Shown piece by piece: positions 23,601 to 37,000 of a DNA stretch of 64,000 bases; position 1 is the first letter of the stretch, and each line of letters opens with the position of its first letter. Source of the stretch: Burhinus oedicnemus (lineage: Eukaryota > Chordata > Aves > Charadriiformes > Burhinidae); contig VFFE01007859.1 of NCBI GenBank assembly GCA_008921705.1, forward strand, positions 915,391 to 979,390, given 5' to 3'. Position numbers and translations under genes: made by a program. The notes beneath the pieces are model-generated. The model saw only the letters and a list, made by a program, of their open reading frames with translations, was not told where the DNA came from and ran no database searches.

Positions 23601-25012
23601 GTATGTAGATTGGGAAAAACAGCACTTGGGTTTCTGGACAAAAAAGGAGACCAAATAGAGGGGTTCCCAACATCCTTTTCCCAGCACTATAATAAATAAC
23701 AGAAAATTATCTACAACTGTAAATGTCATGCTTTTCTTACTGCAAACACATAATTCCCAGCGAATGAAGATCCCACCTAAAACTGAATTGCTAAGAACTG
23801 AGGATGACAAAAAGTTTCCAGACTCCATTTTAGACCCAGAAAGACATGACTTTTTATATTTTTAGGCACTCCACAGACACCTACATATTGTATATTTCTG
23901 GCAAAATGAGTTAATACCAAATAAAAATCCCATGATGGATTTTTCAAGCTCCAGGAAATGCACATTGGAAAGTGCTACCTCAGGCAATGTTTCCTATGCT
24001 TGGGTTGTACAGACGTTCTTCAAAACACGTGCGCTTGCAGGCCCCAAACAGAAAAATAATATATTCATACTGCATTTGATGGAGTCTGATGTTAAAAGGC
24101 ACCAACATGAAAAAGGTCTAAAGCTGCAAAATTTTACTCCTATTTACAAAACAAAAGGAAGAAAAAAAAGTTAAAAAATGTATTGTTGCTAAACAAAACT
24201 TACTGTCCCATAGTCTTAGATTGTAATAACAACATTCAAAGCACACGTATTTCCATTTATCGTTCATTCAATGCACTTTGGTCAGGACAAAGTACAGACA
24301 CAGGATAGGAATTAAATGCTTAAGATGTTTCCATGAAATAAATAATTCAACTTTTGTAAGAACTTAGCCACCTGAGAAAAGACACAGAAATAAATCTTGT
24401 TCTCTATTGTCTATTTAAAGTTCCAAATTCTCCATTTCTGACATTGCTTCTTTCTTGGAAAAAATAATTTAAGGGGAAAATGCCTTATTATTTTATACTC
24501 TAATGGTAACAGCCAGAATCCTTGCAGGATCCATGGCAGCTTTGAGTTAGCATTTTTTTGCTTAGTGCTACTGAAACATAACAGGATTTTAAACGTGCAG
24601 TAGGACATAGCACAGATGGTTTTTACCAGAGAAAACGGTAACCTAGAGAAATACATATTGTTATGTGTTAGAATGACATGACCATGAGAAAGGAAAAAAA
24701 CAGTATGTGGTCCACAGACAAAGAGAAAACCCCTTCTTGGTAAGTTATATAGGCAACCAGTAATACACTCAGAAAGACAGCTCGATTCAAAATGAGTATT
24801 CATCTATTATCAAAGGTGAAAAACTCCCAACGCCTAAGTATCAGTGTAGGGATCCAAATTTGCCTCCCTCATTCAGATTGGAAAAAAAACTTGTGCTGAG
24901 GGCTTTTCTGAAGGCACGTTTACAGCCATGAGTATGCTCAGGTTCTGAGGTCTGCCAGGAGGAAAAATTCTGTTTTCTCTAGATATCAGGATTTTTCCTT
25001 TGTAAATGCTTT
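20631..25012. other. Unique non-coding DNA
   Basis: No gene is recognised. The longest frame (23355-23828, minus, 157 codons) shows no family motif and is probably chance. The stretch around 23800-23900 weakly resembles 30745-30870, so both may be remnants of one old repeat. Confidence 0.5.
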
Positions 25013-25640
25013 AGAATCATAGAACCACAGAATCACAGAATCACTTAGGTTGGAAAAGACGTTTAAGATCATCGAGTCTCACCATTAACCTACTGCTGCC
25101 AAGTCCACCACCAAACCATGTCCCTAAGTCCCACATCCACCTGTCTTTTAAATACCTCCAGGGATGGTGACTCAACCACTTCGCTGGGCAGCCTGTTCCA
25201 ATGCTTGACAACACTTTCAGTGAAGAAATTTTTCCTTACATCCAATCTAAACCTCCCCTAGAGCAATTTGATTACTTGGGAGAAGAGACTGACCCCCATC
25301 TCACTACAACATCATTTCAGGTAGTTGTAGAGTGTGATAAGGTCTCCCCTCAGCCTCCTTGTCTCCAGGCTGAACAACCCCAGTTCCCTTAGCTGCTCCT
25401 CGTAAGACTTGTGCTCTAGACCCCTCAGCAGCTTCGTTGCTCTTCTTTGGACGTGCTCCAGCACCTCAATGTCTTTCTTTTAGTGACGGGCCCAAAACTG
25501 AACACAGTACTCCAGGTGCAGCCTCACCAGTACCAAGTACAGGGGGACAATCACTTTCTTAGTCCTGCTGGCCACACTATTCCTGATACAAGCCAGGACA
25601 CTTTTGGCCTTTTTGGCCACCTGGGCCACAATGTTTGCTT
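25013..25640 (-). mobile_element. CR1 LINE copy of a second subfamily, 5'-truncated
   Basis: The 3' end on the minus strand at 25013 has three or four copies of the CR1 terminal octamer-like unit (TGTGATTC / TATGATTC). Before it lies a 3' untranslated stretch different from the 3-kb and 14-kb copies (GATGATCTTAAACGTCTTTT-like). ORF2 C-terminus is legible up to about 25640, where the copy is truncated. Similarity to the element at 37.6 kb indicates the same subfamily. Confidence 0.93.
25480..25640 (-). pseudogene. CR1 ORF2 C-terminal fragment
   Basis: The minus strand encodes [18 protein letters not shown] and [20 protein letters not shown], the region downstream of the reverse-transcriptase palm. 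A TAA-type stop closes the frame at 25480, after the RH that replaces the SPQHRKD segment. Further downstream codons are readable in other frames toward 25250. Confidence 0.8.
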
Positions 25641-28345
25641 GTTTGATTATAGCATTAGAGACAACTCTTAGAGAGTTAAATAATAAATCTTGTTGTCCAT
25701 GTAAAATAAAGCCCTTCATGCATAACAAATTAAAGGGTGAAAGGGTATAATAAATGAAACTTCAAGGTGGTACACATCTGAAAGGTCACTGCTGGGTAGA
25801 TTGTATTTTTTAAATTGTTTGGTCACAGAGGCCTCCTAGAATCCTAAATATGTAAGACAGAAAAGTAACTAGACAGCGAGGGACTGTGGAAATCACACAA
25901 ATCAGTATCAGAAGCCCCTTTACTTCAGTAATCACTTGTAGACACTTGACCTGTAAAATGTCTGAATCCCGCCTTCTAGTTTAAGTCTTCTTTGCTTCTC
26001 CTTGCAACTTGTATTTCCATTTTCTTGCTTCATCCTCTTGGAACGAAGAAAATCCTTTGCAACAAAGTTGGACTATGAATAGTACTTGTACCAGTACTAG
26101 AACATGTTTCATGACTTTCATCTGAAGGGGGAAAAAAAGAAACTAGCATATGAGGGCGCAAACAAGGAGCAGTCATTCATCCTTTACTTCTGTATTTTGT
26201 ATATAGTAAGTAGAATTTGAGATGAGAAGATATTTAATTTTCACTGAAAGTTATCAACTGCATTGTTGATACTTTCTTCTTTGCAGAGAAGAATGTGCAA
26301 AATTATGAATTGTTGAGGCTCTTTTCTCTTTATTCAACAATTTTATTCTAAGAGAACAAAATCAGGGGGGGGAAAAAGGCATGGGCTAGATAATTTCTTT
26401 GAGAAAAAGCTTTCATAATCCCAGAATAATGAACTCTTAGAAATTCCATGAATGAAACAGAAGAGAAACTTGAATGGTTGGAAAATATTTAGGTCATCTT
26501 AACAGGCCTTCAAATTAAAGGAAGGGTGATTTACAAGAAGCTTGAAGGGAATTCATATCATCCCTGATATATCTTGCAGTACTCATTAAATCTGTTATTT
26601 AATCTGATTCATTTATGTCCATTTACTTCCAATGCCCCAGCACTGTTTACCTACATTTAAATGAATTTATCTTGTACTACATACAGTGCAAAAATAGCTA
26701 ATGCAAATATAACAAGGCACCTGAAAGCTGACACCTCTCCCACCCCTCAAAATCCTCTCTTCTCCTGATTTATCAAGCCACTTCTCTGTGGCTTATTAGA
26801 GAGTGACTAGGGTTTCCACAAAATACATTGGCTGGGTGCCCTGCTTTTATAGTTCACTAGAAAAAGATCCATATCTGACATTCAGAACAAGCCGCAGACA
26901 TCCCCAGTCCTCTAGTCTGCTGCTGTAACCAGTCACAGTCCCACTAAGGTACACATGGCTATTTCATTTTTTGGAGATGTAATAACTCACTTTTTGAAAA
27001 TGGCTGTGAATAATGAGGATATGGAAGTATCAAGTGCTACAATAGGACTAGCTTAACCATTTTCTCTGAAAAAAAGGCAAGTTTCAGTCTACAAATCAAG
27101 TGCAGTTTCACAATGGACTGCAGCAGAATTCTAGATTATTATCATTATTCTATATTTCTCATACTGAAAGAAGATGTAGGCATTTTTATGGACAGACAAG
27201 AAAAGAAAATCCTTATTTCAAGAAACTCTCAGGCCAAATGCAGAGAAGTAAACCAATCTGATTTTCCTTACAGAATAATTGATGTTATCGGAACCAGGAT
27301 GGAAGAAATAGTCATACGCCAAGGTCTTCACAGAGAGAAATTAGAGATTTTCCAAGTGACAACAGGGACTGAACAAAGAAGCCAGAGAGAGTGAAAAAGT
27401 TCAGTGAAAGGGGGTGCATACTGCAAAGCAGGGAGGCCAGGGTAAGTTGGGGAAAGAAAGAAAAAAGGGGGAAAAAAAAGCCTTAAAACCAGTGAGAAGA
27501 GTAGATATACAAACAGCTTTGGGGGTTGTGGAGATGACATGCTTTTGCTCCAGCTGTGCACGTACCCTCATGTGTCCATGGTCACTTTGTTTGCTGAAGT
27601 TTTGTCTCACACCTCAGCAAAATGTCTTGGTTATCAAACATTTTTTAGGAAACGGATTATTCCCAAGAACATCAGCAAGAGAGCAGTGTCTCCTTCATTC
27701 ATTATAGGATTTAGAATTTTTTCCAAAAGACAAAGAACAAAACAGATTTACTTGAATTGCCACTCACTTTGGATTGGAAAAGTTAAAAAGGAAAAAAAAG
27801 AAAATATTCCTTAAGTATCTCTGAAAGCATGACAGATTTCTGTCCATGAAAATTGTCTGTCCATGACAGGCATGACAATTTACATCCAGCAAATACTTAC
27901 ATAAGTTCATTGACATAACGGTGTGATAAACAGAGGGGGTGACTTAGCCAGCAATGCATGTTTAACAAATTTCAGACATCCTTTCACTGTGCTTCTACAC
28001 TGAAAGCTGGTCACTTTAGGATTACTTCCCTAGTTTCACCACCACACTCTGTACTGTAAATCAATGTTCTGTGCCACAAATCAATGAAAGAAAGTTTAAA
28101 CAAAAAAAAATCTAATCACTGAGATGGTAATGGGGAATGTCTCAGGCTTTAGGAATGCTGTTCAGAAATATAGAACATGATTCTTTATATTCTCTCTCAA
28201 GCTTTTATAAATGTGAAAACGAACCTGTAACTTAAAAGCCCTTCTTACTTTTTTTTTTTTTCTACTGGTTTTCAGAGATTTTGGATGTTTGAAGAAGGAA
28301 GACTTGTAAAGATGGAATATGTTATTTTTATGCAACTATATGGAG
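25641..28345. other. Unique non-coding DNA
   Basis: No gene, RNA or dated repeat is recognised. Frames at 27113-27394 and 27414-27814 are short and carry no known motif. Confidence 0.5.
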
Positions 28346-28385
28346 GAAATAAGAGTTCTCCGAAATAAGGGTTCTCCAAAATAAG
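28346..28385. repeat. 16-bp tandem repeat, 2.5 copies
   Basis: The unit GAAATAAGRGTTCTCC occurs at 28346-28361 and 28362-28377, with a half copy to 28385. One substitution (A/G) separates the first two units. It is a small local duplication. Confidence 0.8.
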
Positions 28386-29559
28386 TTACCTCTGAATAGG
28401 GTTTTATAAATGTTGTATTTATTTGTTGGATTGCTTTTAGGAGAAAGAAGTGATATATCAATTAGAAAGAATCATATTAGCAGCAGAAAGAACAATTGTT
28501 TCAGGATGCCACCCACCTACCACTCTCAAGCACAATGAGAATGTCAGTCATGTTGAAGTTTTGCTGTGATAGCCTACTGAACTTGCCCACATTGTTCAAT
28601 TCTCAATGTAAGTCGTGATCACCCGCTTCTTCATTGAAATCAAACATCAGGCAAACTTGCAAAAATCTCATTTTACCACGCATCTGGAAAAACAAATCCA
28701 AGAACAAATCAACGCAGCTCTCTGAATGTTTAGCCTATGATTTTCCTGCCTGGTCCTGTATTTTATCCACCAGACAACAGTCAGGGGAAGTATTTCTGAA
28801 GCCACCTGTAGACAACATAGAGAGAATACACCTATCAAGCAGCAACAACTTTTGAACTATTCTTTTATGCTTCAGTAGCTCTCCCTCTTTATTAACGTAG
28901 AAGTACAGCCACCTTCAAGTGTTGCATTCCTTCCCTGTAATCTTCCATCCTTTCCTTCTTTATCTTCATTGTTATCCTAACAATGCTCATATGGCTAAAA
29001 TAACTGTCAGGGTCATAAATCTGTTTGTTGAGAGTTCAAGGCTGCTGAGTGGTGAAACAGTTTGCTAACTACGTTAGACTGAGTAAACGGTCTTCTTCAA
29101 AGAAAGATGATAAATAAGACTAGGTCATATGGTGATTCTTAAATTGGATATACATGAATTAAATGCGGTGATCGCAATACGTTTCAAAGCACTCGTGAGA
29201 ATAAAAGAACTCCAATACCACCTAGTGTCAGTTAGGTACACTGTCCTTCACTGAAAGTGGAGTCAAAATGGTGGAAGAAAGGGCAACCATAATGTGAAGT
29301 CCTGTAAAGACAATGCTGGGGCTGAAAGAGAGGATCCTGCCAATATGCAGGAGGAAAATACAAGACATGCATTAAAAATAACTTCCTCAGTTGAACCAAG
29401 TTAAGAGGAATGACTACTGTGAAATGCAGCCTACAGACCTTGCTTTTGGGGACCTTGCTGATAAAATGTAGCTTTTTCTTAACCCTTTGACAGTGAGATA
29501 ATGCTGAAGGACAAAATCTTCTAAAAGGCTAAAAATTAAGTATAATTAAGTCACTGTTT
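28386..29559. other. Unique non-coding DNA
   Basis: No feature is recognised. Confidence 0.5.
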
Positions 29560-29660
29560 TGGGATCCAAAAGCCCTGGACTGAATTTTTGAGTTCCAGTA
29601 CAGCCTGTCTGTGCAATCTTGAACAAATTGATCTAAAAAATGGAAATACTTAAAAAAATT
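29560..29660 (+). repeat. MIR-family SINE remnant
   Basis: The order of words follows the MIR consensus: CTGGACTGAATTTTTGAGTT CC, then CTGTCTGTGCAATCTTGAAC (family CTGTGTGACCTTGGGCAAG), then CTAAAAAATGGAAATA (family CTGTAAAATGGGGATAATA). Part of the middle is deleted. MIRs amplified before the bird-mammal split, so heavy divergence is expected. Confidence 0.6.
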
Positions 29661-30964
29661 TACTTTTCCTTTCTTCTTTTCTGCTGTGAGACTGAAATCT
29701 TGGTAGAAAAATAGATTTATCCTTATTCTTTGAGATGACATGACATGTTGTATAAGCAGTCAGGGGTTTAGGAACTTCTGGTGTGAAACAAAATACCTAC
29801 ATCTTTCTGAAGATATTTGTCTGGTAATACTTACAATAATTTGCCATCTCATCAAGAGGTACGTGAGGATCTTGCTAACCAAACACTTCATATCCTAAAC
29901 CCTTTTACATTTCTATTCTTTACGCTTTTCTATATTTACTGTTCCTCCTTCTAAACAAATATGTTGTGTATTTTTCCATTGCATACCTAATTGCATAGTG
30001 TAAACATTTCAGTCCTGTAAAAAGAAACACAGCCAGAGACAGAAGGTGTCACAAAACATTCCCCACAGCCTGACTGGGCTCAGACACAGATTATCTGTGT
30101 TGACAGGTGCTGTTTCATCAGTCAGCCCACATTTTGGCAGTGTCTCCAAATCTGGCTTTCTCCAGGTTTCTCTTTCTTCTTCTAATTCAGGACCTGCCTA
30201 TCCCTTACACTGCGGTTGTGTCCTGGCTATCCAGATCCCTAACTCTCCCCATGTGTTTAAAACTTCCTTCATAGCTCTCCATTTTCCATGTTCTCTTTAC
30301 TAGGAAACGGCAGTTGATAACCTATTCTTTTAATCCACACATTCCTACTATAAAGGAAACAAACAACATCATAGGAATAAAACCAACCCACAGCATTTCC
30401 TGGATGTCTAGGAGACAGGAGGTTTCTATACAGCACTGCAAATTTCCCATCCAACATATTTTCCGTTCTCCCTGTATCTGCAAAAGTTATTCCCTCTGTC
30501 CTCTGTTCCTCAAATCCCAAAAAATAAATTACTGTCTTGTAGGACTGGCCTGGCTTCTAGATCCTGTGAGAAAGGCTGTCCTATGAGAGAAACAATTTCA
30601 AACTAAAGAGCAGAAGAAAGGGAGGAAAGCAAATGCAATTTAATTGCAGTATTTAAACACATGCAAATCTATGCAAAAAAAAAAAAAAAGGAAAGGAGCA
30701 ATCTGTTTTCCTCATTTATTTTGCACAGCATAAAAAGAAACCAATTTAATACCACAGCAGAAATGTTAGACGTTTGGAAAACTTCCTCACTCTCAGGATA
30801 GGCAACCTCCAAGGTATGTTGTTTGGGGACATCACAGACTTGCCCATGCTGGATATTTTTAGAAGTAGGACAAACAAAGAACCCTAGAAAAAAAGTAGCA
30901 CAGACAGTTAGTCTTTCCTTTGGGCAGGTCTCAAGCTGTTGTAACAAAACCAAACATACTTCTG
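29661..30964. other. Unique non-coding DNA
   Basis: No coding region is recognised. An A15 run lies at about 30675-30689. Confidence 0.5.
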
Positions 30965-31002
30965 GAGTTCCCCTATAGATCTACTATTCCGTGATTCTAT
31001 GA
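30965..31002 (+). mobile_element. Probable CR1 terminal remnant
   Basis: CTATTCCGTGATTCTATGA at 30984-31002 matches the CR1 3' terminus, and the preceding GTTCCCCTATAGATCTA roughly follows GGTCCCTTCCAACCTAAA. At under 40 bp, the assignment rests almost entirely on the tail. Confidence 0.45.
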
Positions 31003-34002
31003 CTAAATATATAAAGCTAAAGTGTATAAGGGTGATGAAAGAAAATAATTATCAATCTCATAGTACATCAACAACCTGGCAGCCACACAGGGAAGATTAA
31101 CATCCAGATGATTCAAGCTCTATTAGAAACTAATCAAAATCAAGCCATTTCAAAATTATTTCAATGTAAACTATCAAGGTTAATGACCTGCATAAAATAT
31201 TCATATTTTAATGTATTAACAGCTATTTGGATGGCATTTTTAAGCAATCCATTGTGGCTTTTATTGTATTCTGGACCTATAAATTTGTAACAGTAATAGC
31301 CATTAACTGTAACAGAGAAAACACTCATTCTCTGTTCTTGTACTACTAGATTCTTTTAACAGTTGACAATTCATTTAAACAGCTAATTTAAGGTAACAAA
31401 AAATATTATAACCAGCATAGGATTCTCAAATCAACAGATACAATCTCTTATTGACAGTAAGATACCTTTCTTCGTAGCAAAGCAAAAACCAAAATTAAGA
31501 TAAGGCAAAGCCAACTTAACAGTCACCCACAATAAATGTGAAATAGCACCTTCCCTTAGATCTGCCAGAACACTTTCTTGTTAGTGACTTAAAAACTGGA
31601 TGAGTTTTTAACATCGCATTTGCAGGGCAAATAGTGGAAAAGCAAATTCAGGTCGCAGAACTGACGGACCTCTAAAACCCGTGCCCCTTTGTCACAATCT
31701 TTTGGTCTTCATCCCTGGTGGCTCCAGCTGCAGCAGTGTCCCAAGGGAAGGCAGGTCCCTTTGAGGCTCTGACTTTTGCCCTTTGAGATCACAGCCCCCC
31801 TGTGTTAATTCAAACCAAAATCACTGGCAGTGTGGGCTAACACCAGTGGCTGTGGATGACTGGAGCTGAAAATGGAGCAGGCATACATTTCTGCCATCCT
31901 CCCAACTGGCTGATGGGGGTGACCCAGCATTCAAATGCCACTGTGAAAACTGACAGTGCCTCTCTGCTAGAGGCCTCACCTAATATCCCTGCAGCTTTTT
32001 TCAAGGTTAAAATGAGAAATGAAACCAAGTGTATCTTTTACAGCTGTTTTGCACGCCGCTTTGTCAGGTGTGTACCCATCCAAAATGGCATGTATGTAAA
32101 ATGCATTTTAGAAAAAGTTGGTTGTTGTCACTCTTCTTTGCCAAAAAAAGAAAACCAATGATTTACAAAAAATTCAAGCTTAAAAATGAAAAAAAAGGAT
32201 TTTTTTCACTTGAAGGGTGAAAGAAAAAAAATAATGCAGGGCACTTTGTTCTGTTGCTTTTAACTCACAGCAGAAGCCTGACCAAAGACAAATCACAAAA
32301 GTTTGTCAGCAGAGGTTCTGCAGCCAAGAAGAGACCAGTAAGAGTTAATTTAGTATTGGCAAAATATAATTTTAATGATATTCCAAGTAGAAAACATTAG
32401 AAATGCCTCTTTCTACAATTCGATATGATGATTTTGTAAGAACAGCAAACTCTGACCAAACAAGAATTAACTTGTGTATATGAACTCCCACTATCCACAG
32501 ACTTACCAGCTGTTGCACAGGGGAAGCTGAAATGGTAATTAGGAGGGTGCATACATCAACTACACAGTCACTTCAGGGGTTAGAAAAAACCCCAAACAGT
32601 GAGCTGAAAAGAGAATGTAAGGAAAAATAAAGCCTTCCATCCAGTGGCCAGCTGGCTAGTGGCGAGCAACAGGATCCCCTGACGAGCATCCTTCTCTCCA
32701 GTACAGGAGGTGGAGAGGATGAGGAAGATGATGAAAATGAACCTTTATTCATTTCTTCCTAGTACAACTACAGTTTTCATTGAGACCAACACAACACCCT
32801 GACTGGTAGTTTCTACTTACGACACTATTAGTGCTGATATTAGTATTATTAAATATTATCTAAATTTTAGGTAGATAGGTAGGCAGGCATCTAACTATTA
32901 CATAATATTTACTTGAAAGTAATATGACTATTACCCATTTCCTACCTCCTAGGCTTCGTATTTTCTAATATGAAGTTATAGACTAAAAGCTATAAGGCAA
33001 AGCGGATTTTAGTGTACAGTTACGAACTAGAAGCTAGAAAGAAAAAAGGTAAAGAGGCAGGGGAAGAGCAGGATGATTTAAACATCAGTGGCAATCACTA
33101 CCCACAAGAGACAAGAGGCAGCAAAGGTTCAGAGCAGCAATGCCAAGGGAAGACAGCAGCTGGGACATCAGGTTAAAAGCACTGCCAGGAATCCTCTGGG
33201 TGTGCAGATGAAAGACTGTGAAGCAAAAAGGCAGGCTACAGAGTTGCAAAGGGAAGTCCCATAGCATTACAAAGGCTAAGGCACCAGAAGCACTGTGCAA
33301 CAGTGCAACAGCAGTGTCAGCGAAATGAACACTTCACCACAAAGAAAACAAAGCAAACCAAAAAACTCCAAAAAACCCATAAAGTCACTTTTTTGTGCTT
33401 CTGTAAGGAACAAAACAGAAACCACTTGAGATCACCACTGGAAGAGACACTGTGAGACACAGGAAAAATAAATAAAAAAAAAAAAGTAATATTAATTTCA
33501 CAAGACCTTGACTCTAAACCAGTACACTGTGGAAGTATCTGTGATGTGCTCAGATACCCAAGGAAAGAAGCCTTTTTCCCAAATGGCAGCATCCCAGTGT
33601 ATCACCTAACAGTAAAGGCAGAAAGTCAGACAAGAAATTTAATTCAGAGCAAGGCTGTCTATCACTGACAGATGGAAATTAATCTGCTGGTTTTGACCTG
33701 ATCCATATCACTCTAAATGTCTTCCCCTTACCTGACAGAAGTTTGCCCTCCAACTGCATGGCTGACAAACGTGATGGCATTTAAATTTGATGTTCCTTGA
33801 CGTAAGAAAAAAGAAAAGCACCAGAAGGAAATATTTCGCCAGGAGAGACTTTTTCTTTGAATGTCTCTCACTTCCATGGAGAAAAGCAAGGGCATTCTTC
33901 CTGGCAGACTGCAAAGCTAGCTTCATGTGAGTTACAGCATGAGGGAGGGCATTCATGGAGTTGGCATTTGAGTCAGTCCATTTTCCCTCTTGCCATATCC
34001 CA
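31003..34002. other. Unique non-coding DNA
   Basis: No gene is recognised. The 31600-32130 part is richer in GC and carries overlapping short frames on both strands without known motifs. Confidence 0.5.
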
Positions 34003-34056
34003 TCCCTTCCCTTCCCTTCCCTTCCCTTCCCTTCCCTTCCCTTCCCTTCCCTTCCC
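34003..34056. repeat. (TTCCC)n microsatellite running into a gap
   Basis: Near-perfect TCCCT pentamers, about eleven units, run up to the gap. The array is strictly pyrimidine on this strand. It ends at Ns, so its true length is unknown. Long purine-only translations across it are artefacts of the repeat. Confidence 0.95.
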
Positions 34057-34076
34057 NNNNNNNNNNNNNNNNNNNN
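34057..34076. other. Assembly gap (20 N)
   Basis: Twenty Ns interrupt or end the TTCCC array. The gap probably reflects collapse or failure at the microsatellite. Confidence 0.97.
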
Positions 34077-37000
34077 GGACAGGGTTCCCTTATCTACTTT
34101 ATTCTGGTATGAACAATTAAATAAAGTTGATACACAAATCTCAAAGTGAAGTAAAACTGCCTGTATTGATTTGATACCACTCAACTCCATAGGCTTGCTT
34201 TTTAAAACTTTTTTTTTTTCATTTCTTGCTTTTTATGTTTGTTTTAGAGTTATCTGCAGAAATGCAAGAGATGAAACTGAGATCTGAGAATAACACCAAC
34301 CCCTCATACCAAAAAAAAACCCCCAAAACCCTACTTAACTTTCACTGGCTTTTGGCTTTTTCTTTTTTCCATTAAAGTTGACTTTTACTTTAAAGAGCAG
34401 ATTTGACAATTTAAAACTACTTGCAGTTGAACAATTACCAGGTAACTGTCAAAAGGAAGTCTGATGTTTCTTTGTCCTCCTTGAGGCAATCTCCTTTATA
34501 TCTAGACCCTATTCAGGGGCTCAGCAGCAATCACTCGTATAAATTGAAGGTCCCCATGTTCAATGTTTTTTGCTAATAAGTAAAAGATTAGGGAAATAAG
34601 AGATGAACTATACAGGACCCCCTTCTGTGCTCCAAGTTTTTGGAGATTAAAATCCAAAAACTCCTTTTAAAAGGAAGCATTAAGACACATATTTTGCTTC
34701 AATAAGACAGATGTTAATCCCACAGTTAATATCTGTTGCCTGTGAAATTACATAAAATTGTAGAATTTCCCAACAGTTAAAAATCAGTAATGCTGTAACT
34801 ACCTAAAAGCCTGCACTCACAACAGCTATTTTTCTATTAGGTTCAGATGAATTTTCTTTTATTAATTCTGAAAGCAGCATAATTCACAAACAATCTGTTT
34901 GCTTAGGAAGAAACTTGTATTCTGCACCGTCTTTATGCCAGGGTTATGTAAACTCAGAAAATGAGCCACTATATTTTGTTACTAGAAAAAGATCTAATGC
35001 AACCATCAACAGAACCCTTACTGCTGATTTAATCAAAGTCCATACAAAACACGAATATAAATAGAACCCAGAGTCTGATTCTGCTCTTATGGCCATAGTA
35101 ATTCTTAGACCAAAAGGTCCTGCAAATGTTAAGGAAGTGTTCATAAAACTCTGAGTGACCAGAGGAGGTGGAGGTGCTCTCCTAGTAATTAAACTGCTTA
35201 GGAAACTGGCAGAGCTAAGCTCTGATTCATGTAGAATCAGACATTAATAAGCTCAGTTCAGCAGAGCATACTGTTGACGTTGCACAAGAAGCATTACCCA
35301 TGAAATTTACTCAGAATTAAATGTGTCTTTTTTGGGTAGGGATACCCATTAAGTCAATCAGCACGCATGTTTTAAAATTCTGAGTAAAGTCATGATAGAG
35401 AAGAAGAACTAAACAGCAGCAAATGAGTGAGCTAATCATGTAACAAAGCTGGATTAAAAATGAGGTTGCGTTCTGAAGAAGGAATGTGATCACAAAAGCC
35501 TTGTAAGAATACAGAGAGTGCATTGCCTTAGCATATATAATGCTCTCTCCACCAATGCAACCACCAGATTTCAGAAACATCAAACTTACCTGGGGGCAGG
35601 TTATCCCACCTTTGCATTCTTCGGTCTGCCTCCAAAGGAGCTGGCACTGTCAGAGGCACAACCAAGAAAAGACAGGCGAGGCCTAATCCAGGGTTATGCT
35701 CTTGTCATTAGCATCCCTGTGATACTCAGCAAAGCCAGGGAGGCATCAAAACAGAGATTTCCAACAGCCCTGAAAGCTCCGTGGCCCAAGTGAGAGTTGA
35801 AGGTCTCTAATATCTTTCATGACTGTCCCTCACCCATAGCTGGATCCCGTTTATACTGATTTATACCCAGGACTGGTGTAGTGCCCATTGCACTGACTTC
35901 CATGCCTTTCACTAGGCACACAGACAACCCGTAACAGCATGAAATGCACCCTCACTGGCAGAATATGAAGATGTGTATAGGCTTCATTTAGTCATCTTGA
36001 TCCCAGAACATACAAGCTGTGCAAATCTAGACAAAAGGTCCAATAACTTTCCTCTTTGCACTGGCTCAGTGATAGGACTAGGCATGTCTGAGGACATGCG
36101 GAGAGCTTTTCTCAATTCCCAGCCAGTTCCTTCACATCTGCCCAACAGAAGAAGCAGTTATTATATCCAGTTTGCTATGTACAGCACAATGCATTCTATA
36201 GCTGGTATCCAGTAAGGAGAAGAAAAGGGCTACATGCTTTTTTATTTGTACAGACAGGTTGGCAAGTGAATATTTGCCCTAACAATACGTATCATCTATA
36301 AAATTAAACTGCCAAAATATACCAATTATTCAGAGTCAGAGGAAGTTGCCAAAGCTTGAAGAGCTATGGATTTTTATTTTTTTTTCCACATTACAACTTC
36401 CAAATATAATGGGGAGTGCTCAAGTCTTACAGCAAAGGTTATTACACAGATGACAGGAGAGTGGGTAATAGATGTCCTTCCCTGTACAGGTGTTTTTATC
36501 ATTTTCATAAAAAACAGAATTGCTAAATGAAGTCTGTCTTGTTGATTCATAATCCCATTCAATCACCCATGGCTTGTTTTTGGACTGCTTGCTTTAACCA
36601 GGTACTAATGTATAGAGCTGTCTTCTCACAGCTCTGTACTGAATGTTAACCTCCTGTATGTTAAAACACCACAATACATGAATTTTCCACCTTAACTAAC
36701 AAAATGAAGACATTTAAATTGGTGAAGTCAAGTATTTTTGTTCTCTCATAAATATGCCAGAAGTTTACTATGTACATGCTCAATTACAGATCATATCACC
36801 TTTGCCAAAGCTGCCTGTATGTCTCAGTAAATCCGACGGAGTCTGTTTTAATCATTTGCACTTTTATCACATCTCCCATCCAAGTCAGTCAGACAGAGGT
36901 AGTGACAATGAGTTCACCTTTGTCACACAGGAGACGGCAGGAGGAGTGTGTAGGAAGGGCGCCAACTGACTTGTTCAAGGCTTTTTTACCTTCTCCTTTG

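Noticed and set aside
23355..23828. 157-codon minus-strand frame
   Set aside because: Composition is ordinary, with no recognisable motif, signal peptide or splice sites; consistent with a chance frame.
27835..27880. Hairpin-like CTGTCCATGACAG words
   Set aside because: Stems are short and imperfect, and direct repeats of TGTCCATG explain the pattern; no sign of an RNA gene.
33708..34190. 160-codon minus-strand frame with GREGKGREGK repeats
   Set aside because: It is a translation of the TTCCC microsatellite and crosses 20 Ns; there is no evidence of a gene.
35065..35905. Words resembling old sauropsid repeats (GATTCTGCTCT, CACTGACTTCC)
   Set aside because: Matches are short and scattered and recalled only from general familiarity; needs a repeat-library search.
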